Origin: DASUGC01 sp035606665
GTDB taxonomy: Bacteria > Acidobacteriota > Vicinamibacteria > Vicinamibacterales > SCN-69-37
Assembly (NCBI GenBank): GCA_035606665.1
Contig: DATNEY010000032.1
Coordinates: 310,001 to 374,000, forward strand
Length of the DNA: 64,000 nt
Direction: 5' to 3'
Position 1 is the first letter of the stretch. The number at the start of each line of letters is the position of its first letter. Of this stretch, positions 51,516 to 59,598 are shown piece after piece. A program made the position numbers and the translations under genes. The notes under the pieces are model-generated. The model was given only the letters and a program-made list of their open reading frames with translations, ran no database searches and was not told where the DNA came from.

Positions 51516-52667
51516 GGCCACCCGCATGCCCTCGGCGATCCGCGCATGATCGCGGAGAATTCTCGCCGTGGTTCCGGCATCGGCCGCGAGGTGCGACGCG
51601 CCGCGCTCGAACGTCCCGCCGAGCAGAATGCCGTCCGGCCGCGGAAACATGAACAGAGTGCCCTCGCCTCCGCCGATCGTGAGGTAGTCGAGGCGATCGT
51701 CCGGCGGCATGAACACGAGCTGCCCGCGCACGGGAACGAGCTCGGTGTCGCCAAAAAGCGCGCCCGCGCCAAGTCCCGTGCAGTTGAAGATGGCGGGTTC
51801 CTCGAGCGCGAGCACCTCGGAGACATCTCGAAACTCACGCACTTCGACCCGGCCGCCCGCCTCGCGTATGTCGGTCAGTGTCCGCCGCAGAAACACGCTC
51901 GGCTCGACGAGCATCGTCACGAACCTGTAGACGAACGGTGATGGGAACGGGTGCTCGTCAGGACCCAGCTCCTTCAGCGATGGGAACAGCTCGGGCAGTT
52001 CGCGCAGGTAATAGTCCGCCCTGGGCTCGACGCGGCGGGCGTTCAGGAAATAGTTCTCCTTCCACGACACGCCGTACCCGGACCCGACCAGGTTGCCGAA
52101 TGCGTGATGCGCGAGCCGCGCCGCTTCCTTGTACTGAGTCTGGAAGGCGGCGGTCGCGCGGCTCTCCTCGAACACGCTCGTCGGCGCCCACTGGCCGCCG
52201 GCGATGTTCGAGGTGGTGTGGGGCGGCAGGGCTTTCGCGTAGATCGTGACTGACCAGCCGCGGTCCTGCAGCAGGCGCGCGGTCGTGAGTCCCATGATCC
52301 CCGCGCCGATCACCGCGGCACGGCGGCCGCCCACGGCGGGCGGCGCTTCGCGCACCGCCAGCGCGGACGAACCCCAAGACAGCGTGATGCCGCCTCCGCC
52401 GTGGCCGTAGTTGTGAACGACGAGCTTTTCGCCCATGCGCTCGCCGCGGACAACGAAACCCGACGGCCGGTACGGGCGCAGGCCAACAACGGTCCGAATG
52501 ACTTGATCGGCAAGAATCCGCGGCCGAACGAAAGGCGATCGCGAGAGCGCGCGATCGTACGCGGAAAACGCGCTCGCGGGCCGCCGAGTCGCGCAACCGC
52601 CGAGCGCAAGTCCCGCCGTCGCGAGACCTGTCTTGACGATCCATTCGCGCCGGCCGATCGCGCCCAT
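51513..52667 (-). CDS. D-amino-acid-oxidase-like flavoprotein, circularly permuted
   Basis: 384 residues with a Tat-type signal (GRREWIVKTGLATAGLALGG) ending in a lipobox-like LGGCA. The order of family motifs is unusual: VVGLRPYRPSGFVVRGE and VVHNYGHGGGGITLSWG, which form the C-terminus in D-amino-acid oxidases, are at residues 60-100, while the FAD-binding AAVIGAGIMGLTTARLL, normally residue 1 onward, begins near 117. TTSNIAGGQWAPTSVFEES and FNCTGLGAGALFGD follow, and the protein ends with PDGILLGGTFERG and a last helix, exactly before the point where the RPYRP segment would come. It probably oxidises an amine or D-amino acid in the periplasm. Confidence 0.87.
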   Translation of the reverse strand: MGAIGRREWIVKTGLATAGLALGGCATRRPASAFSAYDRALSRSPFVRPRILADQVIRTVVGLRPYRPSGFVVRGERMGEKLVVHNYGHGGGGITLSWGSSALAVREAPPAVGGRRAAVIGAGIMGLTTARLLQDRGWSVTIYAKALPPHTTSNIAGGQWAPTSVFEESRATAAFQTQYKEAARLAHHAFGNLVGSGYGVSWKENYFLNARRVEPRADYYLRELPELFPSLKELGPDEHPFPSPFVYRFVTMLVEPSVFLRRTLTDIREAGGRVEVREFRDVSEVLALEEPAIFNCTGLGAGALFGDTELVPVRGQLVFMPPDDRLDYLTIGGGEGTLFMFPRPDGILLGGTFERGASHLAADAGTTARILRDHARIAEGMRVA

Positions 52668-52715
52668 GCGCGAACATCATAGGCTCAGGCCCGGCAGCGG
52701 GAGTACTATTTCGAA

Positions 52716-52946
52716 ATGCAACTGACGATCGAATACTGCGGTCGTTGAAATTATCTGCCTGAGGCCTCCAGGCTGGAGGCTGCGCTGAAATCGACGAGCG
52801 AAGGGACGGCTCTGACGATCGAGCTCGTCAAGGGCGACCGCGGCGTGTTCGACGTCCGCCTCGACGGTGCGATGCTGTTTTCGAAAAAGATCGAGGGCCG
52901 CTTCCCGACCGTGGACGAGATCCGCGCGCGCCTACCGTCCGCGTGA
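52716..52946 (+). CDS. SelW/Rdx-family selenoprotein (in-frame UGA)
   Basis: 76 residues if the TGA at 52746-52748 is read as selenocysteine: MQLTIEYCGR-U-NYLPEASRL, giving the CxxU redox motif of the SelW/SelT/SelH (Rdx) family at residues 8-11. Downstream, in the same frame, VFDVRLDGAMLFSKKIEGRF and PTVDEIRARL are the conserved Rdx strand-helix. A hairpin with bacterial SECIS geometry follows the UGA. The ORF is missed by ordinary gene calling because of the UGA. The family are thioredoxin-like proteins with poorly known partners. Converges with the next gene by a 15-base overlap. Selenocysteine-insertion genes are outside the window. Confidence 0.88.
52764..52780 (+). promoter_or_regulatory. 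Bacterial SECIS-like hairpin
   Basis: GCCTCC-AGGCT-GGAGGC: a 6-bp stem with a five-base loop. The loop begins 21 bases after the UGA and has G in its second position, both within the usual limits for bacterial selenocysteine insertion elements. Confidence 0.75.
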
Positions 52947-54851
52947 CATCCGCGCCAGATTGTCTTTCGCGGGGACGAAATCAGGATCGATCGCGAGCGC
53001 GCGTTTCACGTGCTCGAGTGCTTCGGCGTGACGCCCGGCCTGCGCAAGTGAGACTGCGAGTCCGTTTTCCGCGGCCGCCGAGTCTGGCTGAAGCGCCGCC
53101 GCCCGGCGGAATGCCTCGATTGCGTCGGCGAACCGGCCCATCCTCAGGAACGCCACGCCGAGACCCTCGTGCCCCTGGCCGTACTGCGGGTTGATCGCGA
53201 CCGCTCGCTGAAACGATTTCACCGCGTCGGCAAACTGGCCGAGATCTGCAAGCACTTTTCCCAGATCGAGGTGATGCAGTTCGTCGTCTGGCTCGAGCGC
53301 CACGGCCGCTCGAAACTGCCGCAGAGCCTCATCCGAGCGCCGGACCGAGAACAGGGCGCGGCCGAGGAAGTCATGCGCGCGCGCGAACTTCGGATCCGCC
53401 TGCACGGCGATCTGGAGTGGCGCGATCGCGTCCGCCATGCGGCCGGCCTCGACGAGGCTCCGGCCCAGTTCCCACTGGTTCTGCGGATTGCGCGCATCCG
53501 CGCGCACTTTGAGCTCGGCGCCGGCGACGTTCTCGCGGGTCTGCATCTCGATCATCGATCGCATCAGCCGGCGTCCGTCGACGGGTGTCTTGGTCAGTAC
53601 CTGCAAAGACAGGTTCGCCATCTCATCAGTCGATTGCAGCCCGTACATCACGCGCTTCGGCGGCGACGAAGGGTTGTCTTCATTCCCCGGCGAGTTGTCG
53701 TACACGTACTCCATCGTCAACGTCGTGCCCGCAGGCAGCGCGAGGGGTGACGTCAGCCGGTACTCCTGCTGCCAATGGAAGTCCCAGTGCGGGATCCTCA
53801 GCAGGCGCTTCACGGCTCCGCCTGGCAACGCCGCGGAAATGTCCATGCTCCTGCCGAGATAGTGCGCGTGCGGGAACAATGCGAGCAGCGTGACGTCGAC
53901 CGGCAACTGGAACATCGACTTCACCTGGTGCGCGGACGCACCGGGGGGAATGTCGATCGTCATCGAACCCATCGTGAGCTCCACCGGCGTCTGTGCCGGC
54001 TGAGAGTCCGTGAAGAACAGGCCGATGGTTGGCTGCACCTCGACCGGCGTCGCGCCCGGCACCAGATGCAGCTCGACGACCACGTCCGCGCCTGCGTCGA
54101 GCCGCCACGGCATGCCCTCCGGCGCCACGATCGGTCCACGACCGGGTGACCAGCCGACGAAGTGTCCGTCCGGATTCCGCGCATCGGCCACCATCACGCC
54201 GTCGAATCCGGGCTCCTTGTCCGCGGCATCGCGACGCCGCGAGGCATGCGTGCGATCGATGCGCAGGACCGCGTGATGGATCGGGGCCGCGCCGGTCCGG
54301 AATTCGACGGCGCGGACGAACCGGCCGGCTGACACCGGCGCCTGAAACACGATCTGCCTGTAGCGATCGCCCTCGCCGGCGTCGAGATCGAAGGGCCTGG
54401 TCATCGTCAGAACGGCATCCGGCTGGCCGAACTGCCAACCGTCCGGAAACACGGGCGCTTTCGGTACATCTGCCTGATTCCCCAAGGGCGCGCCTGTCTC
54501 GCTCCAACGGCGCAGTATGGAGATCTGCTCGTCCTTGAGGCGTCGTTCACCCGCGAACGTAAGCTCGCCGGCGGCTGCCGGCCACGGTGGCATTTCGCGC
54601 GCGCCGGTCACATCCGCGATCGTTTGCGCACGTTTCCTCGCGTCCTCGTACTCAATGAGCGAGAACGGCGCGACCTGTCCCGGCCGATGACAAGTGACGC
54701 AGTTGGCGTGGAGGATGGGCGCGACGTCCTTGCTGAAGGTAACCGGACCGGTGACGGAAACCGGCGGGGCCATCGGCGGTGGCGAAGGCGGAGCTTCGCG
54801 GCACGCCGCGATCAAAAGCGCGACGGCGAAACACCAGACGCGTCGGTCCAT
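52932..54851 (-). CDS. Lipoprotein with heme site, copper type II monooxygenase-like domain and TPRs
   Basis: 639 residues. The lipobox is LLIAAC. Residues 35-120 are a cytochrome-c-like region with one heme motif (NCVTCHRPG). The middle 130-400 resembles ascorbate-dependent copper monooxygenases (DBH/PHM): PIHHAVLRID and LFPHAHYLGRSMDIS carry the His pairs of the two copper sites, and PLALPAGTTLTMEYVYDNS follows. The C-terminal 230 residues contain about six TPRs (AHDFLGRALFSVRRSDEALR, GHEGLGVAFLRMGRFADAIE). The likely role is periplasmic oxidative chemistry on an unknown substrate. It starts five bases after the small membrane protein gene. Confidence 0.83.
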   Translation of the reverse strand: MDRRVWCFAVALLIAACREAPPSPPPMAPPVSVTGPVTFSKDVAPILHANCVTCHRPGQVAPFSLIEYEDARKRAQTIADVTGAREMPPWPAAAGELTFAGERRLKDEQISILRRWSETGAPLGNQADVPKAPVFPDGWQFGQPDAVLTMTRPFDLDAGEGDRYRQIVFQAPVSAGRFVRAVEFRTGAAPIHHAVLRIDRTHASRRRDAADKEPGFDGVMVADARNPDGHFVGWSPGRGPIVAPEGMPWRLDAGADVVVELHLVPGATPVEVQPTIGLFFTDSQPAQTPVELTMGSMTIDIPPGASAHQVKSMFQLPVDVTLLALFPHAHYLGRSMDISAALPGGAVKRLLRIPHWDFHWQQEYRLTSPLALPAGTTLTMEYVYDNSPGNEDNPSSPPKRVMYGLQSTDEMANLSLQVLTKTPVDGRRLMRSMIEMQTRENVAGAELKVRADARNPQNQWELGRSLVEAGRMADAIAPLQIAVQADPKFARAHDFLGRALFSVRRSDEALRQFRAAVALEPDDELHHLDLGKVLADLGQFADAVKSFQRAVAINPQYGQGHEGLGVAFLRMGRFADAIEAFRRAAALQPDSAAAENGLAVSLAQAGRHAEALEHVKRALAIDPDFVPAKDNLARMSRGR

Positions 54852-54856
54852 CAGGT

Positions 54857-55285
54857 CTAGCCGAACGCCAGCACCGCAAAGACGATGATCGCGAGGACCG
54901 TGACGAACGCCGCCCTTCCCGCCCGCTGCATTCGCGCCATTGCCGAGGCGTCTCCGTTCTTCAACTTCTTCTGCTGCGCGTGGATGTAGCCGACGATCCC
55001 GATGAGAATCACCACCAGCGTGAGCTTGATGTGAAACTCACGCGGCATCGCCGTCATGCCTCCCCATTTTCGGAACAACAGCCACAGGCCGGAAACGATC
55101 AGCAGCGTGAGGCCGACGTCGCCGATCCGGCTCATCGCCATCGGGAAGCGACCGAGCACGGGCTTCTCCGCCGGCGCGGCCTTCGCGATGAGACCGGCCA
55201 TCACCATGTTCGAGAACGACACAGACAGGCCCATGGCCAGGCCGAGAAAGTGAAGGATGAGCGCTACCTGATTGATCGTTTCCAT
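54857..55285 (-). CDS. Four-helix membrane protein
   Basis: 142 residues with four hydrophobic helices (VALILHFLGLAMGLSVSFSN, GDVGLTLLIVSGLWLLF, FHIKLTLVVILIGIVGYIHA, FVTVLAIIVFAVLAFG). His residues in helices 1 and 3 (LHFLG, FHIK) resemble DUF2269/CopD-like heme or copper membrane proteins. Function unknown. It is five bases upstream of the heme/copper lipoprotein, suggesting a shared task. Confidence 0.72.
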   Translation of the reverse strand: METINQVALILHFLGLAMGLSVSFSNMVMAGLIAKAAPAEKPVLGRFPMAMSRIGDVGLTLLIVSGLWLLFRKWGGMTAMPREFHIKLTLVVILIGIVGYIHAQQKKLKNGDASAMARMQRAGRAAFVTVLAIIVFAVLAFG

Positions 55286-55303
55286 GGCGGGAGATCCTGT
55301 CTC

Positions 55304-55795
55304 CTAGTTCTTCTTGTAAGTCGCCTTCGTCGTTGTCGGCGTACCACCGAAGTTCGACGTCGTCTCCACGACGAGATTGCCCGATGCATCGAGCGACCAC
55401 GTCTGGGTAGACTCGGCGTTGTTGCCGTTGAAGTTGGTGGTCGTCGTAATCACGAATTTCGCGCCGTTCCACTTTGCCTTCGACACGCGTTCAACGGTCT
55501 GGCCGCCGAACGACAGCGGGTTCTTCGTTTCAGAGCCGTCAAGGTTGTAGACAGCTTTTATCTCGCCCATCTGCGGATTGTTCGTGATGACGGTGAGGAC
55601 CTTCTCGTCCTGCGTTGCCGTGAACTCCTGGCCAAGCCCGCCACCGCGCCCGCCACGCCCGCCACCAGCCGCCGCTGCATTCGGGTCGGGCACCAACGTC
55701 CACTTCCCTGCAAAGCTCGACTTCGACTGCGCGAACGCCGTCGCACACGCCGCCACGAACAACGCAATTACTGAAATCGAGATTGTCTTTTTCAT
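55304..55795 (-). CDS. Small secreted protein, paralog 1
   Basis: 163 residues with a signal peptide (ISISVIALFVAACATAFAQ). The mature part is FAGKWTLVPDPN, a Gly/Arg/Ala linker (GGGRGGRGGGLG), then EFTATQDEKVLTVITN and a threonine-rich beta region (TTTTNFNGNNAESTQTWSLD). It shares this layout and the QEFTATQDEK and QTWSLDASG segments with the next gene. Such proteins are abundant in Acidobacteriota; role unknown. Confidence 0.78.
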   Translation of the reverse strand: MKKTISISVIALFVAACATAFAQSKSSFAGKWTLVPDPNAAAAGGGRGGRGGGLGQEFTATQDEKVLTVITNNPQMGEIKAVYNLDGSETKNPLSFGGQTVERVSKAKWNGAKFVITTTTNFNGNNAESTQTWSLDASGNLVVETTSNFGGTPTTTKATYKKN

Positions 55796-55812
55796 TACGC
55801 GCCTCCTCACCT

Positions 55813-56391
55813 CTAGGCCTTCTTGTAGGTGTTCTTGATCGTTATCGGACCGCCGTAGGCCGACGGCGAATAGTACTCTCTGAGATCGTCGGACGGAACT
55901 GGCGCCCACTTCTGCGTGGATTCGATCGTGAGCGCACCCGACGCGTCGAGCGACCACGTCTGCCTGGATTCCACCACGGTCCTTCCCAGGCTGGACGTCG
56001 TCGTGACGACGAGCCTGTCGCCGTCCCACGTGACCTTCGACACCCGATACGCGGCCTGGTCGGTCGACACCAGACCGTCATGCCTGCCGCCGGAATTTAC
56101 GATCGGGTTGCTGGTCTTCGAACCGTCGAGTTTGTACACCGACTTGATCTCACCGCCCTTCGGGAGCTTCTGGACGACGGCGAGAGTCTTCTCGTCCTGG
56201 GTCGCCGTGAACTCCTGGCCCAGAGCCATGCCGCCGCCGCCGAGCCGCCCGCCGCCGCCTCCATCGCCAGTGATGATCGGACCAGTCGCTCTCGTCCAGC
56301 TTCCCGAAAAGTTCGGCTTCGTCTGCGCGGCGACCGTCGTCATTGCCGCCACGATCAAGGCAAGTGCTGAAGTCCAAATGGCCTTCGTCAT
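55813..56391 (-). CDS. Small secreted protein, paralog 2
   Basis: 192 residues from the ATG at 56391, preceded by GGAGG. The signal is WTSALALIVAAMTTVAAQ. FSGSWTRATGPIITGDGGGG, ALGQEFTATQDEKTLAVVQ, YRVSKVTWDGDRLVVTTTS and RQTWSLDASGALTIEST parallel the downstream gene, so the two arose by tandem duplication. Function unknown. Confidence 0.78.
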   Translation of the reverse strand: MTKAIWTSALALIVAAMTTVAAQTKPNFSGSWTRATGPIITGDGGGGGRLGGGGMALGQEFTATQDEKTLAVVQKLPKGGEIKSVYKLDGSKTSNPIVNSGGRHDGLVSTDQAAYRVSKVTWDGDRLVVTTTSSLGRTVVESRQTWSLDASGALTIESTQKWAPVPSDDLREYYSPSAYGGPITIKNTYKKA

Positions 56392-56403
56392 TGCGAGCCT
56401 CCA

Positions 56404-56468
56404 ATGGCGCTGGCAACGCCTTGTCGTCACTCGTCGCTACCTGTCGTTACCCGTCGTCGCCTGTCGTG
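56404..56468. repeat. Short tandem repeat (about 8-9-base units)
   Basis: Repeats of the form GTCGTCAC/GTCGCTAC/GTCGTTAC/GTCGTCGC/GTCGTGAC run through the gap and into the 3' end of the permease gene, encoding its last residues (RQATTGNDR). Confidence 0.7.
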
Positions 56469-57810
56469 ACCAGTACCAATACGCCGGCAATCCCAACACC
56501 AGCAGTCCCAGGCCGGCGATGGATTGAACGGGCCGGGACACGAGCGTGTTGATCACCATGAACAGGGCGCCCAGGATGAACACCGCAGGCACTACAGGAT
56601 AGCCCCACACACGGTAAGGCCGCTCGGCATCCGGTCTCAACTGCCGCAGCCGAAAGAATGCGAGGCCGCCGAGCAGGCTGAAGAGCACCGAGACGAAGAC
56701 CACGTAGGTAAAGAGGTCCTCATAGGTTCCGGAGACCGCGAGCACCGACGACCAGATCGTGAGGCCGATGATCGCGATGTGCGGCGTGTTGTACTTCGGG
56801 TGAACCGCCGCCGCAGCCGGAAACAGGACGCCGTCCTTCGCCATCGCGTAGAAGAGACGCGATGCACTCAGAATGACCGCGGCGTCCGATCCGAGCGTGG
56901 ACACCAGCACCGTCGCGGCGATCAACGTTGCGCCCCACGAACCGACCATCGCGGTCGCGGCCGTCTCGGCGACGCGTGGCGTGCCGCGGAGCGCCTCCAT
57001 CGGCAACGCATAGAGGTACGACACGTTCACGATGACGTAGATCGCCATCACCACCAGCATGCCGGCCGCCAGTGCGCGCGGCAGATTGCGCGCGGGATCC
57101 CGGACTTCGCCGGCGGCGTACGTCACGAAGTAGTAACCCTCGACCGCCCAGAGCACTGAAATAAGCGCGACACCAAAAGCGGCGAGGACGCCGGTGTCCG
57201 CGGCGACCGGCACGATCGGCGTCCATTCAGGCGACACCTGCGGCGAGACGATGGCGAATACGGGCAACAGCACGAGACCCGTCACCTTGGCGATCGTGAG
57301 CACGGCATTCGTGCGGCTTCCGGATCGAACGCCGACGTAGTTGATGGCCCCAAGAAAGGCGATCGCGGCGACGGCGACGAGTTGACTGCGCGCAATGTGC
57401 AGGGTCGTAAATCCCAGCGGCAGATCCGCGACCACGTGCGCCGACGACAGCGACGGAAAGAAGTAGCTGAAGTAATTGGCGAAGCCGATCGCGACGGCGG
57501 CGGTGCCGCCGGCCAGCACGACGAGCAGCGTCGCCCATCCGTACAGAAACCCGGTCAGCGGCCCGAACGCTTCGCGCAGAAACACATAGACGCCGCCCGA
57601 TCTCGGAAACATCGTCGCCATCTCGGCGTACGTGAGCGCACCGAACAACGCGAACAGTGAGCCCAGTGTCCAGGCGAGGATCAGGAGGCTCGCCGACGGC
57701 AGCGCCGCCGCCATCGGGCCCGTGGTGAGAAAGATGCCGGACCCGACGATGCCGCCGACGACGAGCAGCGTCGCGGAAAACGGGCCGATCGCGCGTTCGA
57801 GCGTGGCCAT
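56437..57810 (-). CDS. APC-family amino acid permease
   Basis: 457 residues with 12 predicted helices. FSATLLVVGGIVGSGIFLTTG is the APC helix-1 motif with the GSGIF substrate/sodium site, and YAEMATMFPRSGGVYVFLREAFG is typical of helix 3. It probably exchanges or imports amino acids. It follows the amidohydrolase gene by three bases, so both are on one transcript. The C-terminal tail is encoded by a short tandem repeat. Confidence 0.9.
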   Translation of the reverse strand: MATLERAIGPFSATLLVVGGIVGSGIFLTTGPMAAALPSASLLILAWTLGSLFALFGALTYAEMATMFPRSGGVYVFLREAFGPLTGFLYGWATLLVVLAGGTAAVAIGFANYFSYFFPSLSSAHVVADLPLGFTTLHIARSQLVAVAAIAFLGAINYVGVRSGSRTNAVLTIAKVTGLVLLPVFAIVSPQVSPEWTPIVPVAADTGVLAAFGVALISVLWAVEGYYFVTYAAGEVRDPARNLPRALAAGMLVVMAIYVIVNVSYLYALPMEALRGTPRVAETAATAMVGSWGATLIAATVLVSTLGSDAAVILSASRLFYAMAKDGVLFPAAAAVHPKYNTPHIAIIGLTIWSSVLAVSGTYEDLFTYVVFVSVLFSLLGGLAFFRLRQLRPDAERPYRVWGYPVVPAVFILGALFMVINTLVSRPVQSIAGLGLLVLGLPAYWYWSRQATTGNDR

Positions 57811-57813
57811 GCC

Positions 57814-59538
57814 CTACCGGCGGTACTTGATCTGTCCGCCGACGATGGTCATCAGGATCCTTCCGTCGAGCAGTCGCGCCGGGTTCTTCTCGCCCACCTC
57901 GAACGGATCGATGTCCATGACGGTGAGGCTGGCCAGATGGCCGGGCAGGAGGACGCCGAGATCGAGCTCACGGAATTCCGCGTAGGCGGCCCAGTTCGTC
58001 CAGCCGCGCACGGCTTCCTCGATCGTCAGAGCCTGTTCCTTACGCCAGCCGCCGGCCGGCTTTCCGTTCTTGTCCGTCCGCGTTACCGCCGAGTGCAGGC
58101 CGTAGAAAATGCTGTAGTCGGTCGCCGGAAGGTCCGAATTGAGCGCCATTCGCGCGCCGGCCATCCGCATCGATCGCCACGCGTAGGCCCCGCCAAGGCG
58201 CTCGAGCCCGATGCGATCTTGCGCCCACGCCATGTCCTCGACGGCATGCGAAGGCTGCATCGAGGCGATGACGCCGATCGAACCAAAACGCGCGATGTCA
58301 CCCTGCGACACGACCTGCGCGTGCTCGATACGAGGACGTGTGTCGCGAGCCGCAGGCGAATCGCGCATGACTTCCTCGAACAGGTCCAACGCCTCGCGAT
58401 TCGCACGGTCACCGATGGCGTGAATCGACGCCTGAAATCCGGCCTTCATCATGGACGCGATCAGTTTCGCGTCGAATCCGTACGCCGCGCCGCCCACTCC
58501 CACGTGCCCGGGCCGGTCGCTGTACGGCGCCACGAAGAACGCGCCTCGGGAGCCCATCGCGCCGTCGTAGAACGCCTTCACGCTTCGCACTGCCATGCTG
58601 CCGGATGCGAACATGGGCCCGCGCGCCTGCCACGCGTCTACGAGCGGCCGGTCGCGCGCCGCCAGCATCACGTCGACGGCAATCGGCAGCGCCTGCCTGC
58701 CGTTGAGATCCTCGATCGCGGCCAGCAGACTTGCGTCGGCGCCGGCTTCGTGGACGGACGTGTAGCCGGCCTGAACCATCGCATTCAGCCCTTGGAGCAC
58801 TCGATCGGCGAGCTGGGCCTTTGTCGGAGGCGGCACGGCTGCAGTGAGCAGCGCGGAGGCGTTGTTGACCAGCACGCCGGTCGGATTGCCGGCCGCGTCC
58901 TTCTTGATTTCACCGCCGGCAGGTGACCTGGTCGCACTCGTAATGCCCGCGCGTTCGAACGCCAGCCGATTGCCCCAGACCGCGAACGTGTGCAGGCCGT
59001 GCAGGATCACGGGATGATCCGGCACGCGTTCACTCAAGAGCTTCATCGTGGGAAGGCGCGTTGTCCAGGCACCCTCGTCCCATCCCCAACCAGCGATCCA
59101 TTCGCCCTTCGGAACCTTGGCGGCCCGCGCTACCACGCGATCGACGGCTTCCGCCTCGGTCTGGACACCGACGAGGTTCACGCGATCGAGCGACGCTCCG
59201 AGATTGGCCAGATGAACGTGCGAGTCGATCAATCCCGGAATCAGCGTCGCACCCTTCAGATCGATGACCTGGGTCTTCGGACCCTTTCGCTTCTCGATTT
59301 CGTCTCGCCGGCCGGTCTCCACGATGCGATCGCCGAGGATGGCGATGGCCTCGAGATCGGGTACCCATCCGTCAGGTCCGCGAGGCGCCTGAGCGGATGG
59401 TTGTCCGGTGGGCTCGGGATCCGGCCACTTCAGGGAATAGATCCGGCCGCCGGTCACGATGAGGTCGACCGGCGGCAAGCCGGCGGTACCGCACGCGACC
59501 ACGGCCCCGGCGAGTCCAACGAGGAGCAGCTGTCTCAC
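57814..59538 (-). CDS. Amidohydrolase family 3 protein (YtcJ-like), exported
   Basis: 574 residues starting with GTG. The leader LLLVGLAGAVVAC suggests a lipoprotein. Amidohydrolase motifs are TLIPGLIDSHVHLANLG (metal-binding HxH), SIHAIGDRANREALDLFEE, RPRIEHAQVVS and ALNSDLPATDYS. YtcJ-like enzymes hydrolyse amide or formamide bonds; the substrate is unknown. Coupling to an amino acid permease suggests use of an N-acylated amino acid or a peptide-like compound. Confidence 0.88.
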   Translation of the reverse strand: MRQLLLVGLAGAVVACGTAGLPPVDLIVTGGRIYSLKWPDPEPTGQPSAQAPRGPDGWVPDLEAIAILGDRIVETGRRDEIEKRKGPKTQVIDLKGATLIPGLIDSHVHLANLGASLDRVNLVGVQTEAEAVDRVVARAAKVPKGEWIAGWGWDEGAWTTRLPTMKLLSERVPDHPVILHGLHTFAVWGNRLAFERAGITSATRSPAGGEIKKDAAGNPTGVLVNNASALLTAAVPPPTKAQLADRVLQGLNAMVQAGYTSVHEAGADASLLAAIEDLNGRQALPIAVDVMLAARDRPLVDAWQARGPMFASGSMAVRSVKAFYDGAMGSRGAFFVAPYSDRPGHVGVGGAAYGFDAKLIASMMKAGFQASIHAIGDRANREALDLFEEVMRDSPAARDTRPRIEHAQVVSQGDIARFGSIGVIASMQPSHAVEDMAWAQDRIGLERLGGAYAWRSMRMAGARMALNSDLPATDYSIFYGLHSAVTRTDKNGKPAGGWRKEQALTIEEAVRGWTNWAAYAEFRELDLGVLLPGHLASLTVMDIDPFEVGEKNPARLLDGRILMTIVGGQIKYRR

Positions 59539-59598
59539 GCGACGTCATTGTAGGCGGCGGACCGCCAGACGGCTGTAGACTTTTCGCGGAGTTCCAAA

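Noticed and set aside
52716..52745. Reading the SelW ORF as a 10-codon peptide or as a pseudogene
   Set aside because: The conserved Rdx sequence continues in frame after the UGA and a SECIS-like hairpin is present, so a selenoprotein is the simpler explanation.
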